The position numbers were made by a program, and so were the translations under genes. From NCBI GenBank assembly GCA_002785995.1, contig NHNV01000029.1, forward strand, positions 62,001 to 126,000: a stretch of 64,000 nt of DNA. The letters run 5' to 3'. This DNA comes from Mycosphaerelloides madeirae (lineage: Eukaryota > Ascomycota > Dothideomycetes > Mycosphaerellales > Mycosphaerellaceae). Below, in pieces: positions 46,234-56,393 of the stretch (position 1 is the stretch's first letter; the number at the start of each line of letters is the position of its first letter). A model generated the notes under the pieces. It was not told the DNA's origin, searched no databases, and saw only the letters and a program-made list of their open reading frames with translations.

Positions 46234-46728
46234 AGAGCTTGGTTCATGGAGCGCTCGCTACGTTTTGCTTCCTCGCAGCCAAGGCCAGTTAATCGAACTG
46301 TGTCGCAGTCGGCGGACATATCAGTCTCCTATCATGTGCATCTGAAACCGGGTCAGCTTGTGATTATGCTGTGGAACGTAGATTCGAGCTTGTGGTGTCA
46401 TGAGGACGATTCTCTTTATGCCCCTCTGTTTCCATATTAGGCTGCGTATTGCCAGGGTTTTTGATGTTGAAAGTTGATGGGGAGAGAAAGAAGTCAACGA
46501 CCCTTCGACGCACTTTCTTTTCCATTTTTAGCGTCCTCAGGCTTAGTAAGGCATCAGTGGCGCTAAAGTAATGGAGTAACTGCGACCTCTCACTTCCCTG
46601 CTTCACCAACTCCGACTTCAATCCATCAAACGCCGCCGCATCACTTCTTTCACGACTTCGCGTGCGACCATGACCTTACGAGACATACACTTTTGCTGAC
46701 CAGATTTTCCACCCTCCACACGGACAAT
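46234..46728. other. Intergenic region before the RBR ligase gene
   Basis: No gene recognised. It contains the 3' region of the membrane protein gene and the promoter of the RBR ligase gene. Confidence 0.45.
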
Positions 46729-48639
46729 ATGGATTCCATACCCCTATCCAAACCCGGCCGCCTCTGGAAGAGCAAAGCCGATTTCTTTCGACCTTTCCGT
46801 ACTGCCGCAGCAGAAGCTGGAGAGAACATCGTACCTCTTTACGATCCAGTCCTGCACAGAGAGGAGCCTCTGGAGCCGGATCTGAGAGAGCTGAATGCCG
46901 CTCTGGCCGCACTCGTCGATGTCTTTCCCGATGTGCAGCCGGAGGTGTTTCGCGAAATGCTGGCAAGTGTGAGCGAGGAGAGCAGATTGCAAGTCGTCAC
47001 GGAACACCTTTTGCAGAAGAAGGCGAAATGGGCGAGAGGGAGGTATCGAGTCAATGCTCCGAAGCAGCGAAAGGAAGTTCTGAGCGAGGGCTTGGAGAGA
47101 GAGGACTTGTTCCGTGAGGAAGCCTACAAGAAGGCTGTCAAGCAGGTCTTCTATCAGGAGTTCCGAGCTTTGAGTCATTCAACGATTCGAGGCATTCTCG
47201 CCGAGAATAATTTCTCGTATTCGTTGGCGAGACCGATCCTACAACAAGTCGCGAGCCGAGGCTGGAGATTCTCATTGACGGGCTTTTGGTCGAAGCGGAC
47301 TATGGCAGACAACCATCCTCTCATTGTCTGGAACGAAGACGGCAACGGAGACGACAGAGGGACTCCAGCCGTCAAGCGAACTGGAAGTCCAGAGTTAGAC
47401 CACGAGCTCTTTGAGCTTTTCGTCGCGCCGGTTATCACCCAGCAACGACAAGATCGCCTCAAGACAGACTTCGCTGCAGCAAGCGTGATCAATGAGAAAG
47501 AAGCTGAAGAAGCCGAGGCGCTCTTCGACTGTGAATGTTGTTACAGATCTGTGCCCTTTGAGCAAATCGCCACTTGCGACGATGGTGGCCATTACCTATG
47601 TCTCGAATGTATTCGACGGACCGTCAATGAGGCTCTATACGGTCAAGGCTGGTCGCGGGCAGCTGACCTTCAGCGAGCTACAGTTCGCTGCTTCGCACCC
47701 TCCTCCCAGGACTGCGACGGATGTTTACAGAGCCAACTGGTACGGCGGTCGTTAACTCAGGGTACAGATAGCGAGGATACGTGGCACGATTTTCAAAACA
47801 GAATAACGACAGAAACTTTACTCAAATGCGGCATGGCCCTACAAAGATGCCCGTTCTGCAGCTACGCCGAAGTCAACGATGCACCGCAACCTAAGATGAG
47901 GCACCCATTCGGAATATGGGCTCACATGACTACGACAGCTTCGCCAGCCATCCAGATCATCTTCTTCATCGTCATCGCAGTGACAGCCGCTTTTACAATC
48001 CCTATACTCTGCTTCGCCGCTTTGCTCTGGGTATTAGACCAATTCCTTCCACCGTCAAAGTCACCACTTCAACGCTCGGTCAAGCGAGTCGTCAGCAACC
48101 GCCGCGGCCTCCGCTTCAGATGCCTCAACCCGACGTGCAAGAAAGTTTCATGTATGCGCTGCAACACGCCCTGGCGCGATCCGCATTCATGCTTCGAGTC
48201 AGAAAAGACATCCCTCCGTACGGCCATCGAAGCCTCAGCCACCGCTGCAGTCAAACGTACATGTCCGAGATGCATGCTCAGTTTCGTCAAGTCAAGCGGC
48301 TGCAACAAGCTCGTCTGCAATTGTGGCTACACGATGTGCTATATTTGCCGGCAAGAAATTACCAGCAAAGAAGGATATGCGCATTTTTGTCAGCACTTTC
48401 GACCAAATGGTGGACGTTGCATGGAATGCGAGAGGTGCGATTTGTATGGTGATGAGGACGAAGAGGCAGCGATTCGGAGAGCGGCGGAAACAGCAGAGAA
48501 AGATTGGAGGGATAAAGAAGGAGGCAGGGGGGGCGATGAGGTCGCGAAGAGACGAATGATCGATGCTCTTGTTGGAGAGGGCAAGAGCGAATGGTATGAT
48601 GATTGGCTGGATCCTATTGTTGATGCTGTGATGCGTTGA
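46729..48639 (+). CDS. RBR-type E3 ubiquitin ligase (RNF216/TRIAD3-like) with membrane segment
   Basis: One exon, 636 residues from the ATG at 46729 (ACAATATGG). The open frame extends 12 codons further upstream but without ATG. RING1 starts at DCECCYRSVPFEQIATC (about residue 265) with the long GWSRAADLQRATVRCFAP insertion typical of TRIAD3-like proteins. An IBR-like part with CPFCSY follows, then a strongly hydrophobic stretch (IQIIFFIVIAVTAAFTIPIL onward, about 408-440). The second IBR half is CLNPTCKKVSCMRCNTPW, and RING2/Rcat is CPRCMLSFVKSSGCNKLVCNCG (about 510-535), where the Cys after NKLV or its neighbour is the thioester-forming residue. RBR enzymes pass ubiquitin through a Cys intermediate. 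The membrane segment implies anchoring to an organelle membrane. Confidence 0.88.
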   Translation: MDSIPLSKPGRLWKSKADFFRPFRTAAAEAGENIVPLYDPVLHREEPLEPDLRELNAALAALVDVFPDVQPEVFREMLASVSEESRLQVVTEHLLQKKAKWARGRYRVNAPKQRKEVLSEGLEREDLFREEAYKKAVKQVFYQEFRALSHSTIRGILAENNFSYSLARPILQQVASRGWRFSLTGFWSKRTMADNHPLIVWNEDGNGDDRGTPAVKRTGSPELDHELFELFVAPVITQQRQDRLKTDFAAASVINEKEAEEAEALFDCECCYRSVPFEQIATCDDGGHYLCLECIRRTVNEALYGQGWSRAADLQRATVRCFAPSSQDCDGCLQSQLVRRSLTQGTDSEDTWHDFQNRITTETLLKCGMALQRCPFCSYAEVNDAPQPKMRHPFGIWAHMTTTASPAIQIIFFIVIAVTAAFTIPILCFAALLWVLDQFLPPSKSPLQRSVKRVVSNRRGLRFRCLNPTCKKVSCMRCNTPWRDPHSCFESEKTSLRTAIEASATAAVKRTCPRCMLSFVKSSGCNKLVCNCGYTMCYICRQEITSKEGYAHFCQHFRPNGGRCMECERCDLYGDEDEEAAIRRAAETAEKDWRDKEGGRGGDEVAKRRMIDALVGEGKSEWYDDWLDPIVDAVMR

Positions 48640-49544
48640 ATCGAAACAGGGTATTTCACGACAGTGGCTATCCTTCGAACTGGCGGCGAACAGGTCAAGA
48701 AGCATTCATTTGGTACTACAGCAACGAGACTGTACTGTATGCGATGTCAACTTCGGCTCACTATCGACGATGAGAACATGTCGCGATGGAACCTACGAAC
48801 CGGATTCCCCTTCTCAAATGCGGACCCTTTGCCCCGACTTTGTTGCCCAGTCCGCTCCTTGAACGATCCAAACCGCAAGCCAAGTAGACTGCGAACCCTC
48901 CAAACCAAACACCCTCAAAACCGAACGAACCGCTCAAGTCCCGAATATCCGTACTGGAGAAATACTCCTGGACCGGAACAACGGCGGATCTTCTACCTTC
49001 CAGCTACTCCATTGTGGATCAATCCCCCCGATTAGACCTCCAAGCAAGACCGCGGCAAAAGTAGAAATCATGAGAGTGACGAGGCGCCCAATGCTTTCCA
49101 CATTGATGTTCGAGATAATGGTGGCTCGCAGTATTCGCCCCACAAATATTCGGTAGAGATAAATGACTTCAAGATGGCCGCTGGTTGAAAGCTATAAGAG
49201 GAGGGTGATCAGGGCACTGATGTAGCTGAAGCCGTAGGGTGGCATTGTAGACCAAATCGCGACTCGTGGGTCGAGCTTTCTCTGGGGCGGTTGAATTATA
49301 ATAGTAGTATGTGATATCGAATAGACCTCGCCTCTCGACCGCAGCAGAGCTTACGCTGGTCTAGTGCGCGCTTCTGCAGCCTCCGCCGCTTTGCATTGAG
49401 ACTAGAGCCGTAACTCCGCCCCTAAGACTTCGAGAATTCGACGGTCGACCGGAGCAGCGACGATGCACGATGGAAATTGAGAGTTCAAAGGTCACTTCGA
49501 AAAGGCTATGAATCACACCCGTTCTATATGATCCCGAAACGCTT
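48640..49544. other. Intergenic region between RBR ligase and MFS permease genes
   Basis: A 0.9-kb region between two converging genes. Open frames at 48664-49035 (plus) and 48934-49143 (minus) show no recognisable domain and lack support. I see nothing else. Confidence 0.5.
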
Positions 49545-51396
49545 TTACGCCGAAACGCCATCATCCCTACCAGACGCAGTCTGCACAGTAACCTCCACGG
49601 CCTTCTTATCAACAGGGGATTTGTCCAGACTACCCCTCCCATCATCAACGTTATTGACAGAGTGCCCCGCAACCACAACCTCCCCACTATCGATCCCAGC
49701 CGCGAAAGCCAGGCGCTTCGGTAACAGGTACCGAACGTCGATAAAACGGAGGGTGCAAGCCATCCCAATGCAGAGAACCCAGAGTGCGATGCAGGATTGC
49801 CAGCCATGGGTATCTGGAAGCCGATCGTCAGTTCTGGGCGGGATGGAATGGGGTTGGTTGATCTGGCTTACAGTAAGGCGCCTGAGAAGCAGGCCAGACG
49901 AGTACTTGGCTCCAAGCTCCGATGGCGTAGTAGAAGGCTATGGTAACGCCTACGATGAGGCTGCGGGCTTCAGGGTCTTGGGGGATACTATAAACGTTCG
50001 AGTCAATGCGGCCCGTGAGGTTTGAGGTGTTGGGAGAGGACTGACAGGTCAGACAACCAGGCCATGATCAGAGGCGCGGTGCCTAGACACATATAGCTGA
50101 TGAAGTAACTTGCATATGCTGCCGAGAGCGGCACAACGCTTGGGTGACTGGTCCAGATGGACATGATGATGCATGGGATCAAGCCGATGATACCTTTGAG
50201 ATGTTTTAGTCACTTTGTAATCAAGGCAACTCTGTCGCAGGACTTACCTTGCGCCACAATGAGCGTCCATCTCGTTTCCAATGCGTCAGAGAGGAGGGCC
50301 CATATCCACACTGTCAAACTTTTAGCTAGAAAATCGCGAATCGGAGAGAGGTACCAGACCACTCACCAAAAGCCACATTAACAGCCCCTCCCCCAATAGG
50401 AATAACATTGACCTGCTCCGTATTCCACCTCCTCGACCCATCCTCATTCTTCAAAGACTTCAGAAACAAACCGAAATAATTATACCCATACGTCGCCAGT
50501 ACAATGCCCGCATACATGACCGCGATGAAATAAACGACCCAGCCTTGAAACGTCCTCTTGACCGCTATCAACGTCACAGGCTTCATTTCCGCTCTCTTGT
50601 GTTTTAGGAGTCTTCCAATCGCCAATTCCTGATCGTTTCGACTGAACCAGAAAGCTCTCGGGTTGCGCTTGTTTGGATAATCGGGCAGCATGAATATGCC
50701 GAAGAAGCCCCAGATGACGGTGATAATAGCGTTAATGACGAATAACCAGCGCCAGCCCGCGAGACCGGAGTGGCCGTCGAGAGTCTTCATAATAGCAGCT
50801 TGCATCGCACCCGAAAGCATATTTCCAACCGCTTGGCAGGAGTGGTAGAAACCCATGCGTTTGGCCAGCTCGGTGGGTGTGTACCAGAACATGAAGAGGG
50901 TCATCATGCCCGGCCAGGCGCTGCTTTCGAAGGCGCCGAGGAAGACGCGGATGATGTAGACTTGCTTTGCGGAGGTCGTCATGGCCATGAGGCCGGTCAT
51001 GACGCCCCAGGCAACCTCGAGACCGGGAAGCCAGAAGGAAGGTCGTACGTAGGTCATTATGAATTGGCTGGGAATGAGGAAGATGCAGTAGGCCACGTTG
51101 AAGGATGTCGTGAAGTAGTTGAGTTCATTGCCGTGGAGGTTGAGATCTTCTTGCATGCCGGAAACGTAGGCATTCTAAGGTAGAAGGGCAGGAATCAGCG
51201 AGTGTTGGAGACAAATGGATGCCTTTCGGCCGTTCGTACGAACGTTGATATTCTGTTGATCCAGATACTTGATGACTTGCGAAAGACATCCAAAAGTCAT
51301 CAGAAAAATATCAAGGCGTCGGACGAGTGCCTTCTCTTCCTTGGTCTGTTCGCCAGTCGCCGCTAGCATGGCCGGCGTCTTCGAGAAGAGCTTCAT
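49545..51396 (-). CDS. MFS permease, allantoate/Dal5 (anion:cation symporter) family
   Basis: Six exons: 51396-51244, 51174-50367, 50310-50248, 50193-50046, 49987-49872 and 49813-49545. Introns of 69, 56, 54, 58 and 58 bp join in phase to 518 residues. Family landmarks are YLDQQNINNAYVSGMQEDL at the first helix-loop, RVFLGAFESSAWPGM, WYTPTELAKRMGFYHS, GWRWLFVINA and FFGIFMLPDYPNKR, plus the usual 12 hydrophobic helices. Such permeases import allantoate, nicotinate, pantothenate and other small carboxylates at the plasma membrane. An upstream in-frame ATG at 51489 is possible, but MKLFSKTP at 51396 fits family starts better. It is divergent from a FAD oxidoreductase gene 375 bp away, so the pair probably takes up and oxidises one nitrogen-containing compound. 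Confidence 0.9.
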
Positions 51397-51771
51397 CGTG
51401 GTTATCGTCGGTGTGCCAGAGGAAACAGAGCTTTGAAGCAGCGGGCGACAGACATCTAAGTCTGCCTGCCATTGGAGATCGCACGGCATCCGCGTTGAGA
51501 ATTTCTACTGTTCAAATGTGGTCACTATCGGTCACCTGCAGCAGTTGTTACTCTGGCAGGAGATCGGCGGCTTGGCTCGTGACTGGGGTAGCGATAGCGG
51601 CGATAGGCCCACGGGCAACTTTGTGCGGCGACACTCAGCTGTTATTTCTGCCCCGGTTTATGACTGATTTTTGGGTGTTTATTCTTGCATTACAGCGAAA
51701 GTGGAAAACGGAAAATAAGAAGAGAAGAGCACTTTACCGTGGATTTTGACTTTCGAAGAGAGGACTCAACG
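51397..51771. promoter_or_regulatory. Shared promoter of the permease / FAD oxidoreductase pair
   Basis: The two start codons lie 375 bp apart and diverge. Around 51588-51600 a GATAG / GATAGG pair (GCGATAGCGGCGATAGG) gives two GATA words 9 bp apart, the kind of site bound by AreA-type nitrogen regulators. That fits a nitrogen catabolic pair but is only suggestive. Confidence 0.45.
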
Positions 51772-53226
51772 ATGACCCCACACGCAACAGGCGACGCACC
51801 TGAAGTTGAGCTACCAGAGCGACCTAGCACAGCCGAAGAAGCAACACCCGGATACAGATCATTGCCTGTGCCAGATCCCTGTCTTTCATATTGGCATCGC
51901 ACAACAAGGGCTTGGCCTTACCTTGATCACAATGAAGAAAGCCAAGTCCCATCGGCGGCGAAATACGTGGTGATAGGCTCCGGTCTGGCCGGATCTTTGA
52001 CAGCGTGGTCGCTCGTGGAAAGCGGTGTCGATGGAAAGGACGTCCTCATTCTCGAAGCCAGAGAAGCGGTGTCAGGAGCATCAGGTCGCAATGCTGGACA
52101 TGTCAGACCAGATGCCTTTCGCGGCTTCGCAGCGTACGCCCGCATCCATGGAGAGGAACAGGCCAAGAAGATTGTCAAGAATGAGAAGCTGGCATTCGAA
52201 AAGCTGGATGCGTTCGTCAAGAAGCATCAGGTACCGTGCGACTTTCACTCCACGACCACGTTCGATGTTTGCTTGACAGAGGAGTTTGCAACGTACGAAG
52301 CCGAGTCTCTTCAAGCGTATAAAGCGATTGGGGGCGACGTGTCTCATGTCAAATACCTCGAAGGAGACGAAGCAAAAGTCAAAACGAAGATCAACGATGC
52401 CGTCGCGGCGTACGAGTGGCCTGCAGGCTCAAGCCACCCAGCGAAGCTGGCACAATGGATGCTGGGCGAGCTGATCTCCAAAGGCGTGCAGTTGTGGACA
52501 CATTGTCCAGCCACTGAGGTTCTTAAGCACAGTTCATCGGAGGACGGCGCCAGATGGGATGTGCACACACCCCGAGGAACAATCGCGGCAGAGAGCGTAG
52601 TCCACTGCACCAATGCGTACTCGGCGCAGTTGCTCCCAGAGCTATCGACATTCGTCACGCCAAACCGTGCTCAGGCACATTCTTTCGTGCCATCAAAGTC
52701 GCTCTCTGGTGGTAACGCGCTCTCGAGTACCATGTCGCTGCGATACAGCCTTCGGCATTTCTTCTCCTTCATCCAGAGGCAGGGTGATGGTACTGTGGTA
52801 TTCGGAGTGAGTCGAGAGAACCCAGAATGGAGTGAGGCCACGAAAAACTCCATTTCAACGTTCGATGACACGTCGTATAATGAAGAAGCTGCGGCGACGG
52901 CTAAAAAGGCGTTCGAGGGATTGTTCCCACAGACTAAGGCCCAGAAATCGAGACACGGGGAAGGAGCAGATCATTACTGGTCGGGAATCATAGCCATGAC
53001 TCCAGATTCTGTTCCTCTGATTGGAGAGGTTGAAGGAAAGGAAGGGCAATGGATCTGCGCGGGCTTCAATGGACACGGGATGGCGAGGATTTGGACGTGT
53101 GCTCCGGGACTGGTGAAGCTGATGATGGGCGAGACATGGGCAGCGACAGGGTCGCCGGAGGTGTTCCGGTACAGCAAGGCGAGGCTTGAGAGGGCGGCGA
53201 AGCAGCATGTGAAAGGGGTGTGGTGA
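51772..53226 (+). CDS. FAD-dependent amino acid/amine oxidoreductase (DAO family)
   Basis: A single exon of 484 residues from the ATG at 51772. After an acidic N-terminal tail, the dinucleotide-binding motif VIGSGLAGSLTAWSLVESG lies at about 67-85, followed by VLILEAREAVSGASGRNAGH, the FAD-contact segment of the DadA/glycine oxidase family. The C-terminal part has HYWSGIIAMTPDSVPLIG and GFNGHGMARIW, both typical of DAO-type proteins. These enzymes oxidise amino acids or N-methylated amines with FAD. The lack of a signal peptide suggests a cytosolic location, and no clear peroxisomal signal is seen (end KGVW). It is divergently paired with the permease at 49545-51396. Confidence 0.88.
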   Translation: MTPHATGDAPEVELPERPSTAEEATPGYRSLPVPDPCLSYWHRTTRAWPYLDHNEESQVPSAAKYVVIGSGLAGSLTAWSLVESGVDGKDVLILEAREAVSGASGRNAGHVRPDAFRGFAAYARIHGEEQAKKIVKNEKLAFEKLDAFVKKHQVPCDFHSTTTFDVCLTEEFATYEAESLQAYKAIGGDVSHVKYLEGDEAKVKTKINDAVAAYEWPAGSSHPAKLAQWMLGELISKGVQLWTHCPATEVLKHSSSEDGARWDVHTPRGTIAAESVVHCTNAYSAQLLPELSTFVTPNRAQAHSFVPSKSLSGGNALSSTMSLRYSLRHFFSFIQRQGDGTVVFGVSRENPEWSEATKNSISTFDDTSYNEEAAATAKKAFEGLFPQTKAQKSRHGEGADHYWSGIIAMTPDSVPLIGEVEGKEGQWICAGFNGHGMARIWTCAPGLVKLMMGETWAATGSPEVFRYSKARLERAAKQHVKGVW

Positions 53227-53580
53227 AGGGAAGTAAATGTTGACGTGAAGGCATGTGCGTGGAAGGAACCTCCAATGGCGATCCCTGCATGATTGGAACA
53301 GGCCTGGCATGAAGTGAGCTCCTCCCAGCCATCCAGCTTTCGTCCTGACCTCTTCCCTCTCTCATCTCCATCTTTGCGCCGACCACTCCCTACCATCACC
53401 ACTCCGCCATCATCCCACCTCACCGGCGGCCTTGCGATCGCAAACTCCTCATTCACTTCTCCGGTCACTTTCTGCTTCAACTGCGGTCTTACCCATCTCC
53501 CGGCCCGCCGCGCGTGACATTGGCCTTGCCGCACATTTCAATGCTCGACCTTCCGCTGCTTCTCTACAACACCAGACGAA
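53227..53580. other. Intergenic region upstream of the BTB gene
   Basis: No gene recognised. It is rich in C/T tracts (53320-53470), as is usual for fungal promoters and 5' UTRs. Confidence 0.5.
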
Positions 53581-54456
53581 ATGGCTGACCCAGGGACCGA
53601 GGTCGTCATCCCCGAGGATGAGACTGCCGTTGACGAAGAAATGGGTGACGTTGAGAACGAGAATGGAGGCAACGAGACGGCCCCCAGCGACCTGGAAGAC
53701 ATTGAGCCCGATATTCCCGTGCGCCCAACCTTCTTGGAGTGAGTGGAAAGACGAGCAGACTTGCAGCATACAAGAACACACATTGACACTCTGTGCCGCT
53801 ACTTGCGCTCTCCCATCGTTGAATTGAGCGTCGGATCAGGCGACGAAGCCTCCGTGCTTTACGCACATCAAGGCCTGCTCATGCTCTCCTCACACTTCGC
53901 AGAAGAATGCGCCAAATTCGGCAACAACGCTCGCCGCCACCAACTCGACTTCACCGGCGAGGACGTAGCCGCAACATCTTCCGTCCTCGAGTTCCTCTAC
54001 AGGGGAGACTACTTCCCAACGCTGTCCGGCAGCACGAACCTGGAGTACGACTCGAGCGTTCCGCAGCCCGACAACGACGGCGTAGGCCTCCTGCGCCATG
54101 CCCGCGTCTACACCCTCGCGACACGCTGGAATCTGCCCCAGCTCGCCGGTCTTGCACATAAGAAGATCCATCTGACACAATCCACTGCCAAGGGCGAGAT
54201 CGCGTACGCTCGCTTTGTGTACAAGGAGACGAGCCCCGACGACGACACGATCAGAAGGCCAGTCGCCAACTTCTGGGCGACGAGATCGCATGTGCTGCGT
54301 CGCGAGGCCGAGCAAGAGTTCAAGCGCATGTGCTTGGAGTTCCCACAATTCGGTTACGACGTGCTTAGCTTGGTCCTTGATCAGCAGGAGAAGCGAAGCC
54401 AGAGACAAGAGGCCACAAGCAGTGGTGGTCCGGGACGGAAGAGGCAGAAAGTATGA
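53581..54456 (+). CDS. BTB/POZ domain protein
   Basis: An acidic N-terminal region (DEETAVDEEMGDVENENGG-like, residues 1-45) precedes a BTB domain: LRSPIVELSVGSGDEASVLY, AHQGLLMLSSHFAEECAKF, LDFTGEDVAATSSVLEFLYRGDY and a helical ALATRWNLPQLAGLAHKKI-type part. The end, GPGRKRQKV, is a possible nuclear localisation signal. One short intron is needed. Either 53719-53766 (48 bp, 275 residues) or 53739-53774 (36 bp, 279 residues, which keeps RPTFLE) restores the frame, and I cannot decide. BTB proteins of this sort act as adaptors, often for Cul3 ligases; the partner is unknown. Confidence 0.75.
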
Positions 54457-54753
54457 TCAAAGCCATTCACATGCCATCCAGAAGATCTTGCCAACATACC
54501 TCTCAGACTGTCCATTAAGTCACACGTTCCGACACTGTGTGATTATCAGAAATACGCTACGTTTGAATCGCTGTGTTACATGTACGATCTGGCTCCAGCG
54601 GCGAATAAAAGGTGCGAAACTTGGAATGGCTGTTTACATGTACGATCTGGCTCGCTACTATTATGTATGTTGGAAGTCGACTTCACAGTGAGAAATCTCG
54701 AATGGCATGACTTCGTTTCATTCATATACTGGCTCTCAAAACTTTGGGGTATC

Positions 54754-55762
54754 TCATACTGTCTGCTCCGGTGTTTTCGCCATACCAGACCCCACTCCTC
54801 GCAACAGCACAATCGTATTACCCGTCTGCACGCTCTTCCCCAGCTTCTCGCCAAAGTCCAGTAACCTCCCACCCTCCACATGAAACACCCTCAGCTTATC
54901 CTCTTCACTCTCCGACCGATTATTCAGATTCTGCACCTGCAAGCTCTTCGCAGCCAAATCCAGCACCCTCCCTACACTGTACTCGGCGCTGTAGAAGAAA
55001 TTCCCCTTAGGTATCTTCGCCGTCAAGGTATCTGAGCTGGCTTCCACATACAAATACACCCTCTTCTCCTGCGGCACTTTGTCGTCCCCTTTCGCCGATC
55101 TCTTCAACGCCGATGTCGCCGCTATCGACGCTGCGGCTGACTGCTTCGCTTTACTCTGCGGTAGTAAAGTCGTGGTGCTAGCTTTCTTCGACGCGCCCCA
55201 CGCGCGCAATTTCTCGAGAGCGGCGAGCCCTCTTTCTTTCTGTGTGGGACCTGTGCTGGTTTGGCGGGCGCCGCGGGGCGTGAGGTTTGAGCAGTTGTGG
55301 GAGTTGGTGAAGCGGTGTTTGAGGCAGTAGGAGTAGTTGCATTTGTCGCATTGGATTCCTGGGGTCAGGGCAGTGTTGATGAGGGTTTTGCAGGTGGGTT
55401 CGGAGCATTGTTGTTCGTGGGTAAGGATGGAGGGTTTGGGTGTTGTGGTGTGGGTGGAGGAGGTGGAGGTTGGAGGGTTGCGTTGGCGGGCCCAGGCGCC
55501 GGCCTGGGGGCATTGGTGGGAGGTTTCGGTGCGGTGGTCAAGGCAGTATTTCCTGTGGGGGATGTTAGACTGAGTTGGGGAGTAGGTTTGGGAGGAGCGG
55601 AGAGGGACTCACAGACCCTTTGCAGCTTTCACATCTAAAAGGTAAGAAGTCAAGTTGGTGGCAGAAGGGCATCTGGCAATGGGCGCCGATGGCTTCGACG
55701 TCGCCGACGGACATTTTGCTGTAGCTGGAGTCGGGGTTGGGGCTGTTGGAGGAGGCCATCAT
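54754..55762 (-). CDS. AN1-type zinc finger protein with ubiquitin-like tail (ZFAND1/Cuz1-like)
   Basis: Two exons (intron 55553-55616) encode 314 residues. Two AN1 zinc fingers are present: HCQMPFCHQLDFLPFRCESC with KYCLDHRTETSHQC (about residues 28-70) and CSEPTCKTLI..IQCDKCNYSYCLKHRF (about 95-135). A basic linker and a C-terminal ubiquitin-like fold (KRVYLYVEASSDTLTAKIPK to GNTIVLLRG) follow. Yeast Cuz1 and human ZFAND1 have this layout and link Cdc48/p97 to the proteasome during arsenite stress. The ATG at 55762 is followed by another at 55759 and one at 55714; the first was taken. The role is inferred by family only. Confidence 0.85.
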
Positions 55763-56393
55763 GAGTGGGGGTTGTCTGTTGGTCCTTATGTACGGTCGAT
55801 AAGTGCTTGCGTGGCAGTTCGCAGCCTGGTATAGGCAGAGGAGGAGGCGAAGAAGCTTCTACGAGGCTGACAGACAACAGCTGGCTGATCTTCGGATTCA
55901 GCTGCTGAGATAAGAAGACTCAGCTGCTGATTATGTCATCGCTACGCGAGTGATTGAATGGGCACGAGACCTTCCGGATTCTGTTCGTGATCCACTCCAA
56001 AGTTGGAGACAGTCGGCGCGAAGTGGAGTAGAGTGTCTGATAGCGCCTTTCACGTGTCAGCGTGCAGCTACATGTAGTGGTCGTGGTACACGTCGGGCCG
56101 CGCTTCGCGGTTATCAGTGGAAGGCGCGCGGGGCAACAGCCTAGGACGGAAGGCTGCAAGTGAGCAAGCAGGTGCGACCTCGACCTCGATCTCAGCCTCC
56201 ACCTTCCTTCGTCCCTTCCTCGTCCAACCCTCCAGCTTCACCCATCTCCCATGCTGTAGGGACTGGGTTGGCTGCTGAGCTTCACTATTGAAGCGGTGCT
56301 CCATTGTTGTTGGCTGTCACTGCCGCATCCATCCTCGCTCCTCATGTGCCTCCGATAAGCCGTGCACGCACCCTTATTGCTGACACGGTCACC
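55763..56393. other. Divergent intergenic region, AN1 protein and large mitochondrial protein
   Basis: Contains the promoters of two divergent genes. Small frames here have no motif. The plus-strand frame of the next gene is open back to 56304 but has no ATG before 56394. Confidence 0.5.

Noticed and set aside
53890..54408. 172-codon open frame on the minus strand
   Set aside because: It is antisense to the BTB protein, whose domain motifs are clear on the plus strand.
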